This document shows, one piece after another, positions 11,634 through 25,400 of a stretch of DNA of 64,000 nt (the stretch's first letter is position 1; each line of letters starts with the position of its first letter). The position numbers were made by a program, and so were the translations under genes. The stretch is from Holothuria scabra (Eukaryota > Echinodermata > Holothuroidea > Aspidochirotida > Holothuriidae), in the NCBI GenBank assembly GCA_037179385.1, contig CM074190.1, forward strand, positions 12,296,206-12,360,205, written 5' to 3'. The notes under the pieces were generated by a model. That model searched no databases, was not told the origin of the DNA, and saw only the letters and a list, made by a program, of their open reading frames with translations.

Positions 11634-12289
11634 CAGAGGGAATACCAGTGTGTGCACTGAATCTTTAAACACACTGGAATTCAAGACTTGTAGTACTATT
11701 AGTACAACTACAATGTCATGAGTATCAGTAAGAATATCTTGGATAGTTAGTATGGATATAGATCAATGCCCTGATGAGCACAAGTACAAACCTGTATTCA
11801 GGAACTATGATACAGGTAAACATACAAAGTGTGAGTACAAACACTTCTTTTATGCCCTTTTCAGTGGAGAGCATATTCTAAAAGTATGCTTCACCTCTTA
11901 TATTTACAGTTCATGTGGTATGTGTTAGGCACATTCCATGTATAAGGAAATTCTTATGTTTTGAGAAGAGTCTGTCATTATGAGATTCTTTGTATTCATA
12001 TTGCCAAAGCAAAATCAGCAAAGTTGCAAAAAAACATGGAAACAGAGCTGCTTTTAAATGTTCAGAGAAAACTTGTTGCATAAGAATTGTGTTGTACAGT
12101 ACTGTGAAATTATTTCACATAGTAATAGGTACCCTGATTTTGTAGAAGACACTGCAGACTTCATTTCTACATTCTTTTTTGTAGAAATTTCAGTTTTTTT
12201 TGTAAGTTTTACTACAATGGTTCTGCACAGAAATAAAGCAAAAGTCTAATCATTGAAGTTGATACAGGATTCAAAACTGGACCAAAAGA
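11634..12289 (+). other. WRAP53: probable 5' UTR part of WRAP53 first coding exon
   Basis: A strong 3' splice site ends at 11633: a TACTAAT branch-point-like word, a pyrimidine tract (ccttTCTTGTTTTC) and TAG. From there to the start codon at 12290 the sequence is non-coding with several short upstream ATGs. An in-frame TGA stands ten codons upstream of the chosen ATG, so 12290 is the first usable start in this exon. The upstream, non-coding exon has not been located. An AATAAA at 12232-12237 falls within this stretch and is presumably not used. Confidence 0.45.
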
Positions 12290-13446
12290 ATGGAGAAGCC
12301 ACCTGTTTATCATGGAGATGTGACTCATGAGGAGAGAGGAAGTGAGGAAAAATTGGTTTCTAAAGAGATGGGAAGTCAGGGAGATATGACTCCCAAGGAA
12401 TCAGAAAATCAGAGAAAAGTGAGTTCTCAAGATATGATGGAGAGTCAGGGAGATGTGACTTTTGAGGAGACAGGAAGTGAAAAAGAAATGACTTCCAGAG
12501 AGATTGGAAGTCAGGGAGATTTGACTCTGAAAGAAAGAGAAAATCAGGGAAAAGTGAGTGATCAAGATATGATGGAGAGTCAGGGAGATGTGACTTTTGA
12601 GGAGACAGAGAGTGAAAAAGAAATGACTCCCAGTGAGGTAGGAAGTCAGGGAGATTTGACTCTGAAAGAAAGAGAAAATCAGGGAAAAGTGAGTGATCAA
12701 GATATTATGGAGAGTCAGGGAGATGTGGCTCTTCGGGAGAAAGGGTGTCAGAGGGTAGGAAATCTGAAGGATGCAGGAGACACAGGCAGTGAAATAATAC
12801 AAATGGCTGCAAAACTACATGAGCTTCAAAATGTTTCCAAAGTGGATATGTTTAAACAGTTTGAACAATTTCTAAGGAATATGAATGTTGCCAGACACTC
12901 TTCTACTGACAGTGACTATGAAAAACAGGGAGAAAAAACTGTTTTAGTGACAGGAGAAGGAAAAGAAAGAAACTCAGATATAACTAAAGAGAGTACCAAT
13001 CAAAGTACCAATGAAATAGAGCATGAGGGTATAGATCATGATTCTAAAGGCATAGAGGGCACTGTTGATGTGAGAGAGGGGGACCAAGAGAGTAGAAACA
13101 ATGACTTAGAGGAAGCAGAAGTAGTTTTATCAAGAAAAAGGCAAATTTTACCTGAACGTGGAGAAAATGTCCAAAATGTCAAGTTACAGAAATTTGAAAA
13201 AGTTGTTAGAGGAGTTGAAGAAGAGAGTGATGAAATGATTACAGGTGCATTGAAAAAAGATGGAGACCTGCAGAATTCAAAGCCAGAATATTCAGAATTG
13301 GAGCAAAATACTTTGTGTCGTGAGGAAAAAGACATTATGGGTACATCAGAATTACGACAGAATGATGTACAACATGTCAGTGTAGATACGACACCTCCAG
13401 AGGTTACTGTTGGAGAGGATGGAACAGAGACTGTTACAGCTGATAG
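12290..13446 (+). CDS. WRAP53: WRAP53 exon 1: acidic repeat-containing N-terminus
   Basis: Encodes residues 1-385 plus two bases. Gln/Glu/Ser/Asp-rich and without hydrophobic segments. It contains nearly three copies of a 45-residue unit (GSQGD...KERENQGKVSDQD...ESQGDVTFEE). After the repeats comes a helical, mildly amphipathic part (MAAKLHELQNVSKVDMFKQFEQF) and then an acidic, probably disordered stretch. The donor is AG|GTAGGT at 13447; reading through it meets TAG at once, which supports splicing here. Confidence 0.85.
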
Positions 13447-16400
13447 GTAGGTATGTGTGTTTCAATTTTATCTGATTTTTATTTGGTTTTCTGCTTTGAA
13501 GTTTAGGAAAGGCATGTTCATTACACATAAGTTTCCTGCTTTAATGGTACAGAAAAGAAAGTGGGAGTCTTACTTGCAAATATATTCTGACCTTGGTGAT
13601 TTCCTTTTTATTTTATAGAAAGTTTCTTTGATAGAAAGTTGAAACTTCTATGGTATAAGTATTTAAGTAGCAATTTATAACTTTGAATGCAAATTGGTGT
13701 TTTTTTCCCCAAAAAGAGCAATTTTGACAAGTGAAAATACAATCCATTGGACAAAAGTTGACTTGTTATGTTCATGTGTTTCCAATCAGATACTGTGTTA
13801 CTTGCCTAGTTGTCTGACTTAGCACCTTGTCAAAATAGCCAAGTTGCAATTCCCTCAGCCAAACTGCAGTGGTTGCAGCTATGCTTTGTAACCATACATA
13901 TTACATTAACAGAACAAATTAATGTTATTGTAATATGTGTAGCATGACTTAGGCAACTGCAGCCGTTGGTTTTGACATGGTGTCATAACAGTAATACATT
14001 ATCTTCATCATTTCAGCCACCATATGGTAGAAGCAACCCCATCATTTCCTTGCACGTTTTCAGAGAACCCCTTGCTGCTAACAACTGCAAAGGAAGACTT
14101 TTCCAAGGGAAACAATTTTTTAAAAGGCTGCAAGTGGTAAGCAATGTGTTCATTTCATTTATTGTTCATGCCTTAAAGTTTGTAGGTGTGGTATCACTTG
14201 TCAGTCTTGATACCACTTCAGTGAATCTAAAGATTTTCTTAATTTGTATCATAAATGAAATGAAAATGAATTGAAATAAATCTTCATGCATCAGGGTTGG
14301 ATAAATGTAGACCATATGGGTGGATGGGTGGGGAGGGGGGGGGGGGCAAGGGGGCAGGGGCACTTAACTCACGAGCAGTGGGGGTGCAGTCAGTATGCAT
14401 CAGATTTTGTTACTTGCTTTCTGTTTGGCAGCATTTAATTACAGCTTATGGAGATCACTAAAGACCAAGGAAGCCTTACAAAGTTTGCCATGTTGAAGGT
14501 CACTAAGGCAGCATTGCCACTAGCATCAAAATATGTGTGGGTAATCCCCCTCCCCCACAATTTTTGAGGCCAGATTTTAGTAATTGGGAAGCAGTGCAAG
14601 AGTTGCTTACAGACGAGAGTATTTTCTTAGTTTTTTTCTTTTCTTTGCTCTTGAATTGAGGTTGGGAATTCCAAACTGCTCTCCCCAGCACCAAAATTGT
14701 ACCAAATCCATTGTCAAAAAATCAGTTGCATGGCCTGCTTTGCCATATTTTTGGTTTCGATGAAAAGAGAAACCTATGCATTCATGATGGCGTGTGTGTG
14801 TATGTATGTGTGTATGTGCGTGTGTATGTATGTGTGTATGTGCGTGTGTGTGTGTGTGTATGTGTGTGTGTTTGTGACACTTTGCTTGTTTACACGATAT
14901 CTTGAGAAGGGAAGATCTGACAATTCTCAAACTTGGTACACAGATACCCCATACTGAGAGGAAGAACCCTATTGATTTTGGTGGAGGTCAAAGGTCATCT
15001 GGGGTCACAGGGGGTCAAACCCCGAAATCCTTGTTTACACGATATCTCAAGATAGGAAACTTGGATTAATTTCAAAGTTGATACGTTGATGCGTTATGAT
15101 ATAAGGAAGAACCCTATTGATTTTGGTGGAGGTCAAAGGTCATTTGGGGTCACAGGGGGTCAAACCCCGAAATCCTTGTTTACACGATATCTCATGGTGG
15201 GAAAATTGGATTAATTTCAAACTTTGTACGTTGATGCGTTATGATGTAAGGAAGAACCCTATTGATTTTGGTGCAGGTCAAAGGTCATTTGGGGTCACAG
15301 GGGGTCAAACCCCGAAATCCTTGTTTACACTATATCTCATGGTAGAAAAATTGGATAAATTTCAAACTTGATATGTTGATGCATTATGATGTAAGAAAGA
15401 ACCCTATCGATTTTGGTGGAGGTCAAAGGTCATTTGGGGTAACATGGGGTCAAACCCCGAAATCCTTGTTTACACGATTTCTCATGGTAGGAAAATTGGA
15501 TTAATTTCAAACTTGATACGTTGATGCGTTATGATGTGACAAAGAACCCGATGTATTTTCGTGGGAGTCAAAGGTCATTTGGGGTCACATGGGGTCAAAC
15601 CCCGAAATCCTTGTTTACACTATATCTCATGGTAGAAAAATTGGATAAATTTCAAACTTGATACGTTGATGCGTTATGATGTAAGAAAGAACCCTATTGA
15701 TTTTGGTGGAGGTCAAAGGTCATTTTGGGTAACATGGGGTCAAACCCCGAAATCCTTGTTTACACGATTTCTCATGGTAGAAAAATTGGATTAATTTCAA
15801 ACTTGATACGTTGATGCGTTATGATGTGACAAAGAACCCGATATATTTTCGTGGGAGTCAAAGGTCATTTGGGGTCACATGGGGTCAAACCCTGAATCCT
15901 TGTTTACACTTTATCGCAAGGTAGGAAACGTGGATTCTTTTCAAACTTGATATGTTGATGTGTTATGATGTAAGGAAGAACCCTATTGATTTTGGTGGAG
16001 GTAAAAGGTTATTTGGGGTCACTTGGGGTCAAACCCGGAGATCCTTGTTTACACAATATCTCATGGTAGGAAACTTGGATTCATTTCAAACTTGGTATGT
16101 TGATGCGTTATGATGTAAGAAAGAACCCGATTTATTTTCATGGAGGTCTAAGGTCACATGGGGTCCTATGGGGTCAAACCCCGAAATCCTTAATTACACT
16201 ATATCTCAAGGTAAAAAACTTGGATTCCTTTCAAACTTAATGGGTTTTGATTAAAGGAAAAACCCAATTAATTTTGGTGGAGGTCGAAGGCCATTTGAGG
16301 TCACATGGAGTCAAACCCTGAAATCTTTATTTACATGATACATCATCGTAGGAAACTTGGATTCATTTCAAACTTGGTATGTTGATGCGTTATGATGTAA

Positions 16401-19400
16401 AGAAGAACCCTATTTATTTTGGTGGAGGTCAAAGGTCAGAAGGGGACAAATTCTGAAAACTTTTTATACAATATCTCAAGGTAGGAAGCTTGGATTGATT
16501 TTAAACTTGATATGTTAATGCATTATGATGTTAGGAAGAACCCTATTGATTTTGGTAAAGGTCAAAGGTCATTTTGGGTCAAAGGAGGTCAAACTCCAAA
16601 AACCTGTATAGGACAGCTCAAGGTACGAAATGTGGATGTATTTCACAATTAGTGTGTGCATGAGCTACGGTGAGTTGAAGTACTGTACCTGTTGTTTTTG
16701 GTGGAGTTCAGTGGCCATCTGGTATCACCTGGCATCAAATATCTTAAGGCACAATATAGAAATTTGGCTTTTTGAATATAGAAATGTTTAAGTTAAAAGA
16801 AAATCCAGCTACTTACAGGTTGAGTCAAAGGTCACTTTGGGTCACCAGTCGTTACAACAAATGTAGCATTTTATTAAAAAGAGCATGTATGTATCATCGA
16901 AACCTCAATGCATTTTTGCATTCTGGTTTCCAGTCCTGATCATTTATTCAAAATTAGATGCAAATTTTGATTAGATCTTATATTTTATAAATTCATGGTT
17001 GTTTGATGGTTTCGCTACTTTCTAGAGAGTAGAAGCCCTTTATTTAGATGGAGGCATTCAGGAAGCCCTTTATGTAGAGGAAGGGATTCAGGGAGCCCTT
17101 TATTTAGATGGAGGTGTTCAGAACTTTTTACCAGAAACTGTCAAGGAAAGACTTCTTCAGCCATTAAATGTATGCACAGAATAACATGTTGTAGTCATTA
17201 ATTTCTCATCTTTTTTCTGCTGCTGTTTAATCAAGGTCTCCTGATGGTACATGTGTTTTGACAAATAGTGAAGATGGCACTCTGAGACTTTTCAATTTAC
17301 CAGCTGAGCTGTATAACCCCACAACCTGGGAACCAGTTGCAGACATTAAGTCAGTACTGAACATGGTGGAAGGGGAGTTGGTCTATGACTACTGTTGGTA
17401 TCCTGGTATGACATCATTGCAACCAGAAACCTGCTGGTAAGGAAATACGTGAAAAATATGACTTCTTAGGATCACATGAAAATGTTAGTTGGACTGGACA
17501 TTTCTCCTGCTTGGATCAGTTGTAGAATTCTTTGAATAGTAATAAAGTAATTGCAGACAGTGAACAGATACAATAATGGTTAACGCCAAGTATTTTGCAG
17601 AACTTATTGTAGTGAGATGTTTGGGGAACTAGCTGTACCTAATTAACCAGCCAATCACAACTTGCAAAATGGTTAATGCAAATTTTGTGTGTATTCTCAA
17701 ATTTAGTTAAGTTAGTGGAAGTCCCCATTCATTAAATTTGTCATGGTAACGAGCTCTCCTTGTGTCTTCTTCAGTACTTGCAGCAGTTGAATTACTTGGG
17801 ACACAGCGAATTTTATGATCTATTATTTTTAAAAAACAAATTATTTTTTGGAACCAAATAACAAACAGTTGCTTGAATAAGGTGATATTAAGATGTCACA
17901 CTTGCAAAATATTTGAGGGAGTGGATTGAAAGGCTTCCTTAGGGTGTATCTGCAGGATCAATTTTTCAGAGCCAGTGCCAGGGGCATAGATGTAAAAAAT
18001 CAGCAATTTGAGAAGTTCCCTGTAGGGAAATGATAGTGTTTGGAGAAAAATTTGGACATATGGAATCAAAGATAGCCTTTGCAAAGTAACTGGCATTGTG
18101 TAAAACTTGTGAGATATTTTTGTTGCCTGCAGGGAAAGAAACATTACTTTCATCCTTGGTGGGAGGGGGATGGTGTGGCTTGGAGGTTTTCGAAACCTGT
18201 CACAAAGTTTAAATAGCTATCTTACAGACCAGTATATACTTCATGTATCATTGCATGTGCACTTGAAGGTCACCCCATCATACTTCAAACCATGCGACTG
18301 TACAGTAATGTAAACATAATTTCAAGTGAGTGCAGAACTGTAATGTCATGCCCTTAGTCAATAGTTTAGGTGAGGGGTAGTCTAGGTAGGGAGGAGTTTT
18401 GGTAGGTGCAAGTTAGGTTCAGACAAATATTCATTTGATAACTGTTCCGTTCTTATTATTTTGCATAATATCGGCAGTTTTGTGAGTACATGCAGAAGTC
18501 ACCCTGTTCACATGTGGGATGCCTTTGATGGTCAGTTGAGGTGCTCATACAGACCTCATGATCACATGGTGAGTGTTGTTGCTTAAATATGAAATTGATA
18601 CCTCTCCCTTTATCTTGTGTTTGTATTCTAGGCAGGTGTTGATAAGGACTTATAAACACCTTTCATATGACTGAAAATGGCATTTCTGAGCCAATTGGAA
18701 TTGAATTCATTTTGTTAATTAACAACTTATCCCTTACCTGTTACATGTAAATATCACTTAAATTCGTTTTGACATGAAATTATGCTTTCAGTTAAAATAT
18801 GATGGGTGGCATGTCCCCACCCAATTGTAGGGCTTGTTCACAACTCTTACTTCCAGATATTGATCCCTGGTTGTGAGCACTATGGAGATTCTACATTTCT
18901 TGGAATCATGGCTAGTAATAGGGAATTTTGAGTAAGGTTTTCATGTGCACACATTTTTAAGGGGTTGAGACACTTAAATGTACTGAGTAAGTGGTAATTT
19001 TCAATTCTCTTGGGGATCTTATTTGCTCCACCCTATCCTCTCCCCCTCCCCCCCCTCCCCGCATTTTGCAAACAGGCTTGACTGGCAGTACCATATGTCA
19101 GCCCATAAAGCCTGCAATCACTAATGCTGTTTAGCTGCTTCATAGACCAGGGGTCATCTACTGACATAACCAATGCATAATCAAGGTGCATTGCTATGTC
19201 ATGATGGACGTCAAGTTTTTGTAGTAAGTTGTAAGGCCTTTGTTAAAGGAATATTCCGTTGACAATTTCAAGAACTTCAAAAAATCAAGGCACTTTTCCT
19301 CTTTATTGGTGAAAATTTCATCTCAATAGCATGTTGCATTCAGAAGTTATGACTTCTAAAAAAGTTTTCAATCCACATTGACATATTGCATTGTTGGAAA

Positions 19401-22400
19401 TCTGTGATGTTATACAGTTAGATTAATTGAGCATCTTTTTTACTTTTTGTAATGTTCACACATGTAGATGAATTGTTGTTGTTGTTGTTGTTGAATGGTT
19501 AGCTACGAAATATTTTCTTTTCTTGACATATTGAGGAAAATTTTCGTTCCCTTCTTTAAAAGTGGTGTACTGTGTAGAATTCCTGGGGGAAAAGGACTTC
19601 TGTAGTGTTCAAAAGCCCTCTAAAATACTCCAGATTGCATGCGATCTGCAGATTTCAAACTTTTCCGGGGAAGCATGCCCCGGACCCCTAGCAACTGCAT
19701 GCTTATGGAACACGCCAGCCGCCTGTGTATTTGGGAAAAGGTCCACATTTTGGTAAAAAGACCCACCCCTCCACATGGGCTGGCTACGGGCCTGGCTTCG
19801 GGCCTGGCTTTCTTCCTAGAATTTCTCTGTTACGTTACCATCTTCTCATCATTCTTTTTCCAATTTATTTTTTTTAGGATGAACTCATTACACCTCATTC
19901 ACTGGCATTCTCCTTGGATGGAAGCAAACTTTACTGTGGATTTAACAAACTCATCAAAACATTTGACATAAATAGGCCAGGGAAAGACTGCCAGACAAGA
20001 CAAACAAAAGGTATTTTAATAGCTAAAAAAAAAGTAATAACTAAGAAGATATCTGTAGGAAGATGTCTGTGTTGCCTGCTAAAAAATCCCATAATGTAGC
20101 TAAGCATGATCCAGAAAAATGCAAGTTCCTCTTCAACTTTTAAATCAAAGGAAAACTTGTGCATGGTTCAAGGCGGCAACCATTTCAACTAAGTATAGTG
20201 TTTGGGTGCATACCATGTGAAAGGAATGTAAGAGTGATGGAATGTAATTCACATTTGTATGAATAAAAAGTATCATAGGGGAAACATTCCTGGCCCGGCC
20301 CCCATTGGATCTGTCCTTGGTCGAAGCTAGCAAATTGTTTTGGAACCTTTGACGAATGAGATGGATCATGCTTGTGGGCATGGTACTGTATAAGAATGTG
20401 CACAAATTTGCTCAGGCCTTATGGTAAATGTACAATATAGATCTCAAACGTGTGGATTTTTTGTGTTTTTCCTTTTTAAAGGAATAGCCTTCTGTATATG
20501 AAAAAGTGAATATTTTCAATTATGCAATTAAAACACTAATATTGTGAGGGGTAGGTAGACATGCATGAAATTAATCTGAAACTTTTTTACACAAACACAC
20601 GAAAAGGAAACCAAAACATGCAGCTGGAATTGATCCCAGGATATAGAAATGAGAAACCTGATGCATACAACTACACAGTCAGCTCTCACATATAATAGTT
20701 TATCTTATGTACTTGTTGTCATGTTAAGAAAAATTTCATAATTTGAGTCTGTAATTCTCACTTATAATGCAACATCTGTGCTTCTGAAAATCTGGGGTTA
20801 TTCTGGTTGCCTCCTACCATCATCTTGTTAGATTTTACCTCCTTCCCAAATGGTGATCACAGAAGTCTAAGATCTAACATTAGTCCAAAGTTAGACAAAA
20901 TTTCACTCTGTGCTGGACCTTCTTTTGCCTATATGGCAACTTATATAGGATTTGCTTAATACGTAACTGTTTATTTTTCTAGTCCAAGCTTGTGGGGAAA
21001 TGGGATTTGATGTAATATTTAAATGTTTTGTCATTAGGAACAATTCTGTGTCCTTAAACTGCAAAGGTGAATCGCATGGAGTACACTGACAACAAACCAT
21101 GTGTGCCACCACACCTTGACCTGAATGTAGTTATTGTGGTTTCCACTTACACAAGGTGTAGGGTGAAAAAGCAAACAAGACTCTTACCACCAAATTTTCC
21201 AAAATTTGGCAACAAAAAGTATCAGTTGGCAGCAACTGTTTGAGAAGTTGAGCTAGTTAAATTTCGTTCATTGTGCTCTTTTTTAACGCTCAGTATGTTG
21301 AAATGTACATGTTTGCATCTTAAATACATTTCATATTTTAAATCAATGTCTTTGAATTATTTTAGGTAAACTTGGAGGCCAAACTGGCATCATATCCTGC
21401 TTTGCCATGAATCCTGACAATAAAATGTTTGCAGCTGGTTCATATTCCAAAACAAGTAAGTTAAGAACCATTCAAAGATGAGATGAGCCTTGTGGCAAAT
21501 GCTGAGAAGGGGGCTCTTTATATTTTTAAGTTGTAAGCACAGTATTTGGCATTTTTCAGAGGAAACCATATTTTAAAGATTTGTTTGTGCATCTGTGCAA
21601 GGTCCGTGTAGAACCCAGAGTCAGGGGTGGGGGGGGGGAGGTGGGGGTTGGAAGGCAGAATCTTTTGATTACCTAACTGCTGGCTTAGGTTGCTTTGAAC
21701 CACTCTGTGTGGAAATATGTCCAATAAATATGTTTCGAATTGAAGATCCTGAAAAAACTTTGGCACCAAAAATTAAAGGATTACATAGTACAAGATTTGA
21801 CTTGGTCACTTGTAGTGAACTGTGTCTTCATAAAGGGGGAAGAAGGATTGATATTTTAGGTTTAATTACTTTCAAATTTGTTAGTGCATCTCTCTGCATG
21901 ATGCATATCGTACTCAGGGGGTGGGGAGGGAGGGGGAGCAGGATTTATCATTTTCTTATTCCTGAGCTAGTTTACTTGAAACCATTCATTCGTTCTGGAA
22001 ACATATATGTCAGAGATATCACCTCATATATAGATCTTTCCCTACAGTCACATCTTTTATGCAACTTGTTGCAAATTGTGTTGTTGTGCTTTTTATCTCC
22101 TTTCAGGCTTCCTTAATTTCTTCTCAAGTAACAGATATCAGCTTCATTGCATGTAAGTTGCATGTATGCCAAGTAGAGAGACTCAACATCAATAATGTAA
22201 TATTTCTCATGGTGTTCACAACAAATCCCTCTCTTTTTCTAGTTGGTTTGTACAGTCCATCGTGTCCATCAGCAATCTGTGTCCTACATGGTCAGGCTAG
22301 TGGTATTACTGAACTCATGTATTCCTCTGATGGCTCCAAACTTTACAGTGCTGGAAGAAAGGTAAAGATGTCATTTACCATTTTCACAATTCCATTTACC

Positions 22401-25400
22401 ATTTTCACAATTTGGTGTCTTAGACCAAAATTGTGTAGCTAAAAATTTGATAGGCATTTTAAACAAATAAGGGAGGGCTTAAGGAATAAACTGCATTTGT
22501 CCTAGTGTTGTTGGTGAATAAGCTGTTGTGACTCCAAATTTGGGAAAATAACAGAAGTGGCGAATTCTTTTTTTTACCTTCCAAAAAATGTTCTAAAATT
22601 TTGGAGTTTACTTTCTCTAACATATGCATTGCCCCTCCTGATTTGTAGGCCTTGTAGATCTGGTGCGCATGGTACTCACACTGTCGTATCACCACTCACA
22701 AACTTAATAAATAAAGAATGCTCGCATCTTTGTGTTCATGATCTACCTGCGAAAATGGATTCCAGTTTTAGCTCTTACTTCGTGCATTTAAGCATGTGAG
22801 GCATATCTTTTATTATCTGATGTGCGTTGACGCCTAGGCATTCTTAACAAGCCCAATCCTGCAAATAGAACCATAGAGAAGTGTGAGCAGGTGTGCATAA
22901 AAAAAAAAAAAAATGCACTGGCGCGTGCGCTGTCATAATATGCAGGGGTAGTGAAATGCATGTGAGTGCCTGTGGTTGGTAGTGGTTTTTGCATATCATT
23001 ATATTGGCAGGTATGTTGGAGAATAACCTGTCAGTGTATAACCAATCGGAATGTATGATTCTAAACAACGGGTCAGTAGAGGTGGTAGAATTGACTTTTC
23101 AGGCTGCAAAATATGGAAAGGGTGCCAGGGGTAGCGGAGAGTGATTGCCAGGCAGAGGAGATGGGTGTGGAAGATAGAGGGGGCTTGGTCCACCAAATCT
23201 ACCTTTGCCATGTTACTACTTTCAATCTTCTTCAGGTCATTTGGGCTGTTTTCTCTTACAGGACAATCAGATTCTGTGCTGGGATATCCGTAAAATGAAC
23301 CAGGTCCTTTTTTGCATGAACCGAGATGTCACCACCAACCAGAGGATGTATTTTGATATAGACAGGTAAGAATTGTAAGCTGTGAGTTCTACGAAAACCT
23401 GAAAGGGTAAATTCAGTAGACAATTGCCACCTTGACAATTTCTCTGGGCAGTACTCCTCTTGAAACATTGAGCACACAAGTGAAGCACAAGCACAATTTT
23501 GGGGGGGAGAGGTCATATGAACAACAGTCAAAAGTGGGGTGAGGTTGGAAAGGCTGCAGTGGAAATTATCTCATTGGCACTTTTTTGTGTCTATTCCTCA
23601 GGGAAACTTACTCAAAAAATTTAAACATGAAGTTTTTTCCTTCAACAACCTTTGGTTATGTGTATTATGTACATCAGTTAAACATTTAATCAAATGAAAC
23701 ACATATGATAACTTGGGTTTGTAGAGAATCTATAAAAGTTATCACCTTCAAAGAGTGCAAATTCTTGTTCCGAGATGTGAGATGTTTATATTTTCTAAAT
23801 GTTGAAAGTGGTTGTGCAAGTTGTAGAGGTCTTATGTGTCAATGCAAAAAACTGTTTTTGTGCCATTGTGCTAATAAATATTCTTTTTTGTGTGCTACCA
23901 TCAGAGAGGTTATGTTTTATCAGGGCCCGTGATAACTTAAGACCTTGGGTGAATTACATGAGAAATTAATGATGTGGAATGCACAGCAAGCAAGGCTTGT
24001 GAGTTTGAAGGGATGCCCAACTTTTTGATTCCTTGCCGTAGGCAAAAGGAATCTATGCGATGGTGATGTCGTGTGTGTGTGTGTGTGTATGTGTGTGTGT
24101 ATGTGACGCTTTTCTTGTAAACACGATATCTCAAGATAGGTAACTGTGACGGGTCTCATACTTGGTGTGTGGGTTGGCCATATTGAGTAGATGATCCCTA
24201 TTGTTTTCCGTGGAGGTCAAAGGTCACTAGAGGTCAAACTGTGAAAACCTTGTAAACACGATATCTCAAGCAGAGTAAGCTTGACTGATCTCATACTTGG
24301 TGTGTGGGTTGGCCATATTGAGTAGATGATCCCTATTGTTTTTGGTGGAGGTCAAAGGTCATTTGGGGTCAGGAGAGGTCAAAAGGTCAAAACCTTGTAA
24401 ACACGATATCTCAAGAACGTAACATGTGACTATGCTCATATTTAGTGTGTGAGTTGTTCATATTGATTAGATGATCCCTATCGATTTTCGTGGACGTCAA
24501 AGGTCATTTGCGGTCAGGAGAGGTCAAATGGTAAATTCTTAGAAATTGCTTGTAAACACGGTATCTCAAGAAGGGTAAGTGTGACTAATCTCATATTTGG
24601 TGTGTGGGTTGGCCATATTGAGTAGATGATCCCTATTGTTTTTGGTGGAGGTCAAAGGTCATTTGGGGTCAGAAGAGGTCAAAAGGTCAAAACCTTGTAA
24701 ACATGATATCTCAAGAACGTTACATGTGACTTTGCTCATATTTGGTATGTGGGTCGGTTGAATTGAGTAGATGAGCCCTATCGATTTTCGTTGAGGTCAA
24801 AGGTCATTTGAAGTCAAAAGATGTCAAAAGGTCAAAACCTTGAAAACATGATATCTGAAGAACATTGCATGTGACTATGCACATATATGGCGCGTGGGTT
24901 GGTTGTGTGAAGTAGATGATCCCTATCGATTTTTGGGGAGGTCAAAGGTCATTTGGGGTCATGACAGGTCAAAAGGTCAATACCTTGTAAACACTGCATC
25001 TCAAAAATACGTGTAACTAAGCTCACCTTTAGTGTGTGGGTTGGCTGTATTTAAATGATGATCCCAATTGATTTTTGTGAGGGTCAAAGGTCATTTGGGG
25101 TCAGCAGTATCAAAGTCTGAAAAGCTTGTTTGCATTGTATTACAAGAAAGGTAATTTTTGTAGGGTCCTCATACTTGGCATGTAGATGATGTATAGTGAA
25201 TAAATGATCCCTATAGTTTTTGGTGGAGGTCAGATGTCACTTTGGTTCACAAGTGGTCAGAGTCTCAATATCATATTTACACAATTTCCCATGGTTGGAG
25301 TCTTGCTTACTGCAAAATTTCACACACATTATGTGGATGTGATATCGTGAGCTGAACCGTAGTTCTACTGTAGGTGGTCAAAGGTCACCCGGAATCTCAA

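Noticed and set aside
14607..14957. Open frames coding HTHTH or VCVYVC runs on both strands
   Set aside because: They are translations of the TG/CA microsatellite at the left end of array element A.
14875..16860. Regularly spaced repeats resembling a CRISPR array
   Set aside because: The whole ~145-bp unit repeats, with no unique spacers, in a eukaryotic intron; it is a satellite array.
21595..22116. 173-codon plus-strand open frame
   Set aside because: It lies entirely inside a WRAP53 intron, crosses G-tracts, and shows no protein family features.
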